A stretch of DNA of 64,000 bases from Ursus arctos (taxonomy: Eukaryota > Chordata > Mammalia > Carnivora > Ursidae). The notes under the pieces are model-generated. The model was not told the DNA's origin. It ran no database searches and worked only from the letters and a program-made list of their open reading frames with translations. Shown here one piece after another: positions 57,440 to 64,000 of this stretch. The DNA lies in assembly GCF_023065955.2 (NCBI RefSeq), contig NC_079873.1, positions 8,198,566 to 8,262,565 of the forward strand. Direction: 5' to 3'. The first letter of the stretch is position 1, and every line of letters begins with the position of its first letter. The position numbers and the translations under genes were made by a program.

Positions 57440-57815
57440 TTTAGCTTGTGACAGATCAAAGAAGGCCGCATATTCTTGGTTGCTTCTCCCATCGAGTAGT
57501 AGAATCTACTTCCTTTGCCCTTGAATCTGGGCTGACCTTGTGACTCACTTTGACCAAATACCACGAGATCACCATGCAGTGAGAAAGCCCAAGCTAGCCA
57601 CTTGAAGAGAGAGGAGTCACACGTGTAAATGAAGACATCTTGAACTTTCCAGGCATCCAAGACACCAGCTGAAAGCAGCCAAGTGAGTGAACCCAGCTGA
57701 TGCCATGTGGAGCAGAACCACAGAGCTGTGCCTTGATCTAATTCCCGACTCACAGAATCATGCCACTAAGTTTGGGTATGGTTTAATATGCAGCAATAGG
57801 TAAGTGAAACACAGA
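57440..57815 (+). mobile_element. MaLR-like LTR (tentative MLT1-type)
   Basis: 'cctttgcccttgaatctgggctgaccttgtgactcactttgacc', 'gccatgtggagcagaacc', 'gactcacagaatcatgcc' and 'gtttaatatgcagcaataggtaagtg' share order and ending with the LTR split by the L1 at 45.4/51.8 kb. Confidence 0.6.
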
Positions 57816-58059
57816 TGGATCATCCTGAGAGGCATTCCATGTGTTTTCCAGCAGTCCTGATGGAACCTTGGTTGTCCCTCTGTCCACAGCTGCAACTTCC
57901 ATGACACAACTTACAATGGCATTTCATTCTCCCTCATTTTTCACTCCTGCTTGCTGGGATCACCTCCCAAATAAACTGTACTCACCCAGATCCTGACTTT
58001 GGAGGAACTCAGACTAAGACACAGACCTTTTGCCCCCTTTACATTTTTATCATGGAATA

Positions 58060-58265
58060 TTTTTTTAATTTTTTTAAAAGATTTTATTTATTTATTTGAC
58101 AGAGAGAGAGGCAGCAAGAGAGGGAACACAAGCAGGGGAAGTAGGAGTGGGAGAAGCAGGCCTCCCGCTGAGCAGGGAGCCCAATGCAGGGCTCGATCCC
58201 AGAACGCTGGGATCATGACCTGAGCCGAAGGCAGACACTTAAGGACTGAGCCACCCAGGTGCCCC
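58060..58265 (-). mobile_element. SINEC, minus strand
   Basis: Complete reversed SINE. The phrase tatcatgg occurs on both sides (58048-58055 and about 58266), consistent with a short TSD. Confidence 0.92.
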
Positions 58266-58459
58266 TATCATGGGGTTTTAAAGCTTATATTTTCATAAAA
58301 ATAATTTATCCAGATTGTTCTAATTATATATAGTAATAACTAACCATTCGTTTTTATTTCGAAAGAAAGATGTTATTATGAAATTAAAAATGATGTGTAG
58401 AGATATATAGACAGAAATTACGCTAATAGATCATGATCTAAAATTCTTCCAGAAGTCTT

Positions 58460-60079
58460 TTGACACAAATAAATGGAAAGATATCCCATGCCCATGGATT
58501 GGAAGAACTAATATTATTAAAATGTCCATACTACCCAAAGCAATCTACAGATTTAATGCAACCCCTATCAAAATACCAACACCATTTTTCATAGAACTAG
58601 AAGAAATAATCCTACAATTTGTATGGAACCACAAAGCAATCTTAAGAAGAACAAAACTGGAAGTATCACAATTCCAGATTTCAAGCTATACTACAAAGCT
58701 GTAGTAATCAAAACAGTATGGTACTGGCACAAAAACAGACACATTGATCAATGCAAGAGAATAGAAACCCCAGAAATAAACCCACGATTACATAGTCAAT
58801 TAATCTTTGACAAACGAGGCAAAAATATGCAGTGGGAAAAAGACAGCCTCTTCAACAAATGCTGCTGGGAAAACTGGACAGCTACATGCAAAAGAATGAA
58901 ACTGGGCCACTTTCCTACACCATACACAAAAATAAACTCAAAATGAAACCATAAAAATCCCAAAAGAGAGCACAGGCAGTAATTACTCAGACATCAGCTA
59001 CAGCGACATTTTTCTAAATATGTCTCCTGAGGCAAGAAAAACAAAAGCAAAAATAAACTATTGGGACTACATTAAAATAAAAAGTTGCTGCACAGTGAAG
59101 GAAACAATTAACAAAACTAAAAGACAACCTTCTGAATGGGAGAAGATATTTGCAAATGACATATTTCATAAAGGGTTAGTATACAAAATATATAAAGAAC
59201 TTAAACAATTCAACACTCAAAAAAAATAAATAATCCAATTTAAAAATAGGCAGAAGACATGAACAGACATTTCTCCAAAGAGGACATACAGATGGCCAAC
59301 AGACACATGAAAAGATGCTCAACATCACAAATGATCAGGGAAATGCAAATCAAAACCACAATGAGATATCACCCCACACCTGTCAGAATGGCTAGAATCA
59401 AAAACACACGAAACAACAAGTGTTGGTGAGGATGTGGAGAAAAAGGAACTTTTGTGCACTGCTGGTGGGAATGCAAACTGGCTCAACCACTGGGAAACAG
59501 TATAGAGGTTCCTCGAAAAATTAAAAACAGAATTACCATATGATCTACTACTAGTTATTTACCCAAAGAATATGAAAACACTAATTTGAAAAGATATATT
59601 GCACCGCTATGATTATTGAAGCATTATTTACAATAGCCAAATTATGAAACCAGCCCAAGTGTCCACTGATAGATGAACGGATAAAGAAGAGGTGATATAT
59701 ATATACAATGGAATATTATTCAGCCATAAAAAAGAATGAAATCTTGCCATTTGCAATAACATGGATGGATCCAGACAGTAAGTCAGAGAATGACAAATAC
59801 TGTATGATTTGACTCATATGTGGAATTTAAGAAACAAAACAAATGAACAAAGGGAAAATAGACAAACCAAAAAACAGACTCTTAACTATACAGAACAAAC
59901 TGGTGGTTGCCAGAGGGGAGGTAGGTGGGGGAATGGGTGAAATAGGTGAAGGGGATTAAGAGAGCACTGTTCATGATGAGCACTGAATAATGTAGAGAAT
60001 TGCTGAGCTGCTACATTGTACACCTGAAACTAATATAATGCTGCATATTAACTATACTGGAATTAATTTTTTTTAAAAA
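58460..60079 (+). mobile_element. 5'-truncated L1 (ORF2 3' half and 3' UTR), plus strand
   Basis: Begins in ORF2 ('acacaaataaatggaaagatatccc') and runs to the 3' UTR and an A-rich end ('ctgaaactaatataatgctgc', then a poly-T/A run). Diverged from the full-length copy. Confidence 0.9.
58522..59229 (+). pseudogene. L1 ORF2 remnants
   Basis: Pieces in separate frames: 58522-58704 ([20 protein letters not shown]), 58623-58946 ([17 protein letters not shown]) and 59020-59229 (KTKRQPSEWEKIFAND). These correspond to the ORF2p region after the reverse transcriptase. Frameshifts separate them, so there is no product. Confidence 0.88.
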
Positions 60080-60220
60080 CACTAAAAATAGAAATACCAA
60101 ACAATCCAGTAATTCTACCTCTGGGTATTTACCCAAGGAAAACAAAAATACTAATTCAAAAAATATATGCACCTCTATGTTTATTGCAGTATTATTTACA
60201 ACAGCCAAGATACAAATGCA

Positions 60221-60404
60221 GGGGCACCCGTGTGGCTCAGTCAGTTAAGCATCTGACTCTTGATCTCAGCTCAGGTCATGATCTCAGGGCTGGGAGATGG
60301 AGCTTCATGCTGGGCATGAAGCCTGCTTAAGATTTTCTCTGCCCTTCCCCCTCCTCGCTTTCTCTCCCTCCCCCTCCCTCTTTAAAAATAATTTAAAAAA
60401 AAAT
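60221..60404 (+). mobile_element. SINEC inserted in the second L1
   Basis: Head 'ggggcacccgtgtggctcag' to 'taaaaataatttaaaaaaaa'. It splits L1 sequence between 'cagccaagatacaaatgca' and 'atatggaagcagcccaag'. The same SINE/L1 junction recurs near 62160. Confidence 0.92.
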
Positions 60405-60487
60405 ATGGAAGCAGCCCAAGTGTCCATCAACAGATGAATGGATAGAGAAGAGGTGTTATGTATATACTCAACTATAAAGAAGAATGA
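60233..60487 (+). repeat. Duplicated SINE/L1 junction, copy 1
   Basis: From tggctcagtcagttaagc in the SINE through the SINE tail into L1 to 'aagaatga', this matches 61994-62263 with about four mismatches in the first 230 bp and one 15-bp gap. Confidence 0.92.
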
Positions 60488-60942
60488 AATCTTGCCATTT
60501 GTGACAACATGGATGGACCTAGAGGATATCATGCTAAGTGAAATAGGTCAGATAGAGAAAGGCAAGTATCATGATTTCACTTATGTGTGGCATTTGAGAA
60601 ACAAAACAAATAACAACAACAACAACAAAGAGAAACAAACTCATAAATATAGAGAACGGGGCGGGGGGCAAGTGTGGAGCAAGTGTGGAAGGCAAAATAG
60701 GTGAACAGGATTCAGAGGTACAAACTTCCAGTTATGAAATAAATAAATCATGAGGATGAAAAGTATAGCACAGGGAATATAGTCAATAACAGTGTAATAA
60801 CTTTGGATAGTGATGAAGAGTAACTACACTGATCGTGGTGAAAATTTCATCATATATATAAGTGTTGAATCACTATGTTGTACACCCGAAACTAAAATAA
60901 TATTATTGTGCCAACTGTACTTCAATTAAAAATTTTAAAATA

Positions 60943-61130
60943 GGGGCGCCTGGGTGGCACAGCGGTTAAGCGTCTGCCTTCGGCTCAGGGCGTGATCCTG
61001 GCGTTCCGGGATCGAGCCCCACATCAGGCTCCTCCGCTGGAAGCCTGCTTCTTCCTCTCCCACTCCCCCTGCTTGTGTTCCCTCTCTCGCTGGCTGTCTC
61101 TAATAAATAAAAATAAAATCTTTAAAAAAA
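60943..61130 (+). mobile_element. SINEC
   Basis: Head ggggcgcctgggtggcacag. The body ends early (ctggctgtctctaataaata), without the usual CTCTGTCAAATAAATA, and an AT-rich tail follows. It sits at the A-rich end of the L1. Confidence 0.92.
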
Positions 61131-61213
61131 ATTTTTTAATAAAAAAAATTAAAAGATGTAAAGGTAAATAAATAAAACTCTGGAAGAAGTCTTTCCAAAC
61201 AAAAGAAAAAAAA

Positions 61214-61425
61214 TGGGGCACCTGGGTGGCTCAGATGGTTGAGGATCCGACTCCTGATTTTGGCTCAGGCCATGAGCTCAGGGTCATGAGATCGAGATGC
61301 GGAGTCTGGCTCTACACTCAGTGGGGAGTCTGCTTGAGATTCTCTTTCTCCCTCTCCTTCTGCCCCACCCCTCCCCTGCTTGCACATGCATGCATGTTCT
61401 CTCTCTCTAAAAAAATTAAAAAGAA
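61214..61425 (+). mobile_element. SINEC
   Basis: Head ggggcacctgggtggctcag, body to 'ttctctctctctaaaaaaatt'. The A-rich flanks (caaaagaaaaaaaat before, aaaaagaaaaaatt after) probably hide the TSD. Confidence 0.9.
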
Positions 61426-61430
61426 AAAAT

Positions 61431-61839
61431 TAACCTTTCTGCACTGTAAAAATATTGCATAGAAAAATGACTTGGAGAAAATCTCTGTAGGTATACTAAG
61501 TTAATTTTCTTCTTGATCATTCAACTTTCTCATTCAGTGAACTTAAAAAAAATAACTTTTCTTTTTTAGAACGGTTTTAGATTTCAATGAACATTTACAT
61601 AATCTACATCTACCATATCTTTATATAAATTAGAAATGACACCTTATGAGGACAGTAAAACACATACCAGGATTTGAAACATCTCCCATAAGAGAGAAAT
61701 ATTTCTAGGTAAGGAGAGACAAACTTGATGATCATGACCTACTAACTCTTCTGCATCTAGCTTCCCCTGGGGAGAACCAAAATTCAGAATATGGCAAAGA
61801 GAAATGCACTAACTCATTTGTTTAAAAACTTACAACTCT
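61431..61839. other. Apparently single-copy stretch
   Basis: No repeat or gene recognised. Confidence 0.45.
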
Positions 61840-61993
61840 GGAGCACCTGGGTGGCTCAGCCGGTTAAGCGTCTGCCTTTGGCTCAGGTCATGATCTCATG
61901 GGTCCTGGGATCCAGCCCCCCATCAGGCTCCCTAATCAGCAGGAAGTCTGCTTCTCCCTCTGCCTCTTCCCCCCACACACACCTCTCCATGCT
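61840..61993 (+). mobile_element. SINEC lacking a 3' end
   Basis: Normal head ('ggagcacctgggtggctcagc') and body, but it breaks off at 'cacctctccatgct' with no AATAAA or A-tail. A second partial SINE is joined to it directly. Confidence 0.88.
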
Positions 61994-62263
61994 TGGCTCA
62001 GTCAGTTAAGCATCTGACTCTTGATTTCAGCTCAGGTCATAATCTCAGGGCTGGGAGATGGAGCTTCATGCTGGGCATGAAGCCTGCTTAAGATTTTCTC
62101 TGCCCCTCCCCCTCCTCGCTTTCTCTCCCTCCCCCTCCCTCTTTAAAAATAATTTTAAAAAAAATATGGAAGCAGCCCAAGTGTCCATCAACAGATGAAT
62201 GGATAGAGAAGAGGTGTTATGTATATACACAATGAAATATTACTCAACTATAAAAAAGAATGA
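61994..62263 (+). repeat. Duplicated SINE/L1 junction, copy 2
   Basis: Starts mid-head in a SINE (tggctcagtcagttaag), runs through the SINE tail and into L1 ORF2 sequence. It keeps 'acaatgaaatattac', which copy 1 has lost. No A-tail or TSD of its own was seen at its edges. Confidence 0.92.
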
Positions 62264-62468
62264 ATAAAAGATTTTATTTATTTATTTGAGAGAGGGAGAG
62301 CATGAGAGAGAACATGAGAGAGAGTGTGCACAAGAAGGGGGGAGGGGTGGAGGGAGAAGCAGACTCCCCACCAAGCCGGGAGCCCGATGCAGGACTCGAT
62401 CCCAGGACCCCGGGATCATGACCTGAGCCAAGGCAGACGCTTAATCAACTGAGCTACCCAGGAGCCCC
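62264..62468 (-). mobile_element. SINEC, minus strand
   Basis: Reversed SINE from 'aaaagattttatttatttatt' to 'gagctacccaggagcccc', placed exactly at the right end of the duplicated junction segment. Confidence 0.92.
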
Positions 62469-63490
62469 AACACAGTGAGTTCTAATCCTGGATTTTTGTA
62501 AGCAGTTTGCAAGAGAACTTTGGGTCAACAGTTTAACTTTAGTTTAAACTATTCTTCAATTCTAGTTTGATATATTCACAATTCTTACCTGCCAAAAAGA
62601 AAATAGGGCCAAACTTTGTGTTGACACTCAGAAAGAAAGCTAAGCCAAACCGTATTTCTTTACAGAAAAAGATAACACAATATTGGCAACTATCTACAGA
62701 ACAGGAGCGGCAGAATTCATCTGTAACATGGTAAAAGTACCAGGGAGACTGGTTTTTAATACAATTTCAGGAAGAATTTCCATGTCCATTATAATCTAAA
62801 GGCAGAACTGTGAAGGTCTTCATTTGGGGGTTCTGGGCATAGACTGGGGATGTCACAGATAGGATTTAAGTATCACATGGATGTCTGGACTACATAGAAA
62901 ACTTTAAAGCTTTTCCCCTCCTAATATTCTCTTTTGTTCCTAGACTGCTGAAGTCAGTCGAGAAATGTTAATGGGAGTTACAGTTAGATTTTGAAAGGGA
63001 AAAAAAAGCAACTGAATGTATATGGTATAGCCTCAATTTAGTGATGCTGCCCTGTTCGCCTGGAAAGATGCTGGAGAGATGAGCCATGAAAAAAAGTCAG
63101 CTTGATCTCACATGACAGTGTTGGTATGAGGAGGTGAGAAAAACACCAGGCTTGAAGTGAGAAAGCAGTCTGCCATTTACCAGCTAGAGAACCAGGGCTG
63201 GACTGGGAGCTATCCAGTTTCCAACATTCTAAGTGTTCTACAAAAAGTGTCTGATGCAATGAACTTACTATGACTAGTGTGTGGGAATGAAGGTTATTAC
63301 CCTAGGCCTGTTGGCATGTTGGGTTATAACAAATCCATAACGCAAGTCTGACAAATTCCTGTGTTCCAAGTCACTAGGCCAAAACACCAGGGGTGACAGC
63401 CTCCTATTGCTCTGGGCCCTATCATGAAAAGTATATCTTATTTAACAGCTTGCAAAATACATTTCCAATTACCTTCTGCTGTTGTCCAAC
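62469..63490. other. Apparently single-copy stretch
   Basis: No gene or repeat recognised. Open frames are short. Confidence 0.45.
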
Positions 63491-63499
63491 TCAACTAGG

Positions 63500-63600
63500 T
63501 CTACTCATTCACTTGTTGATTACCCAGGCCCTCTTTGATTGCCACGGTGGAAAGACCAAGCTTCCTGGCACACAGTAGGTGCAGAATACATATTTTTTAC
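63500..63600 (+). repeat. L2-like tail fragment
   Basis: 'cttcctggcacacagtaggtgcagaatacatattttt' resembles an L2 3' end. Confidence 0.45.
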
Positions 63601-63714
63601 TGATGTAATATTTTAATCCAAATCCCACCTTTGTTGCCTCCTAGCTGTGTGACCTGGACACATCTTCCATTTATTTAACTTTGTTCTCCTTAGCATCTTT
63701 AAGTCCTTCCTATG

Positions 63715-63895
63715 TGCTTGGCACTTTGCAAGTAATTAAGTGTTGAGATCCTCACAAAAACTCCCTGAGGCAGGCACTTTATCACCATTTGATAGATGAG
63801 GAAACTGAGGCAGAAACACGCTTTGTAATTTCTTTAAGGTTACAAGGCAGAGCTGGGATCTGAACCCAGGCAGTCTGGCTCAGAGTCCACCTCTA
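63715..63895 (-). repeat. MIR, reverse
   Basis: Clear reversed MIR core: 'gatagatgaggaaactgaggcag', 'gttacaaggcagagctgggatctgaacccaggcagtctggctcagagtcc'. Confidence 0.75.
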
Positions 63896-64000
63896 ACCCA
63901 ATCACTTCCTTTCCTCTCTAACTCATTTTGGCTACTTCTTAATCGGAGTCTCAGTGTCCTCATGTACAAAATAAATCTTGACAGTATCATCCCAGAGGAC

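Larger units (their letters stand above)
60080..60942 (+). mobile_element. Second 5'-truncated L1, directly after the first
   Basis: Starts again at the ORF2 C-terminus ('ccagtaattctacctctgggtatttaccc') in the A-rich tail of the preceding L1 and ends in its own 3' UTR ('gttgtacacccgaaactaaaataa'). Interrupted by a SINE (60221-60404). Contains (AAC)n at 60609-60627. Confidence 0.88.

Noticed and set aside
41..62468. Many near-identical ~200-bp repeats, considered as tRNA genes or a CRISPR-like array
   Set aside because: They are dispersed in both orientations with A-tails and TSDs, and the tRNA-like heads are decayed. They are SINEs.

Overview
This is non-coding mammalian DNA, almost certainly from a caniform carnivore and most likely a bear or panda. 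The main clue is about thirty copies of the tRNA-Lys-derived carnivore SINE (SINEC). Each has a head reading roughly GGGGCGCCTGGGTGGCTCAG, a degenerate B box (gggatcgagcccc), a CT-rich body, an AATAAA-type end and an A-tail. Many look young, with exact target-site duplications (TSDs). The variant with 'ccgctatgagcctgcttcttcc' resembles bear/panda SINEs as I remember them, so the species call is an inference. I found no host protein-coding exon, no functional RNA gene, no CRISPR array and no bacterial-type operon. The window reads as intergenic or intronic DNA.

Layout. 0-6.2 kb: SINEs, an RPL31 processed pseudogene, a MaLR LTR, and a diverged sequence present twice (1.7 and 3.6 kb) flanking the pseudogene. 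6.2-11.5 kb: mostly single-copy DNA with ancient MIR/L2 traces. 11.5-14.3 kb: two old L1 3' ends (minus) and three SINEs, two of which share one target site. 14.3-20.4 kb: largely unique, with an L2, a SINE, a MER20 and an MLT1 LTR. 20.4-20.6 kb: a pure purine microsatellite. 20.86-24.74 kb: a nearly complete but dead Tigger1 (pogo-like) DNA transposon, interrupted by a SINE and by a 5'-truncated L1 that may carry a 3' transduction. 25-30 kb: MER20 and a badly decayed L1 with ORF1 and ORF2 remnants. 30-45.4 kb: mostly unique, with scattered LTRs, SINEs, one hAT element and microsatellites. 45.56-51.80 kb: a full-length L1 on the minus strand with a perfect 15-bp TSD. 52-53.4 kb: an old L1 and a SINE-in-SINE nest. 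53.4-58 kb: unique DNA, MIRs and a MaLR-like LTR. 58-62.5 kb: two adjacent L1 3' ends, several SINEs, and a short duplicated segment that copies a SINE/L1 junction.

The most informative element is the full-length L1. ORF2 keeps the endonuclease and reverse-transcriptase catalytic residues at the same residue numbers as human ORF2p. ORF1 and ORF2 are broken at four points, and each break looks like one missing G/C in a G/C run, so the element is either recently dead or intact and mis-assembled. A SINE later inserted into its 5' UTR. The second most informative observation is the SINE/L1 junction copied from 60.2-60.5 kb to 62.0-62.3 kb.

The repeats relate functionally: SINEC elements are mobilised in trans by L1 machinery, and nearly all insertions here show L1-type signs (A-tail, TSD, A-rich targets). 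I did not find a previously undescribed biological system. The findings below are structural and evolutionary observations.
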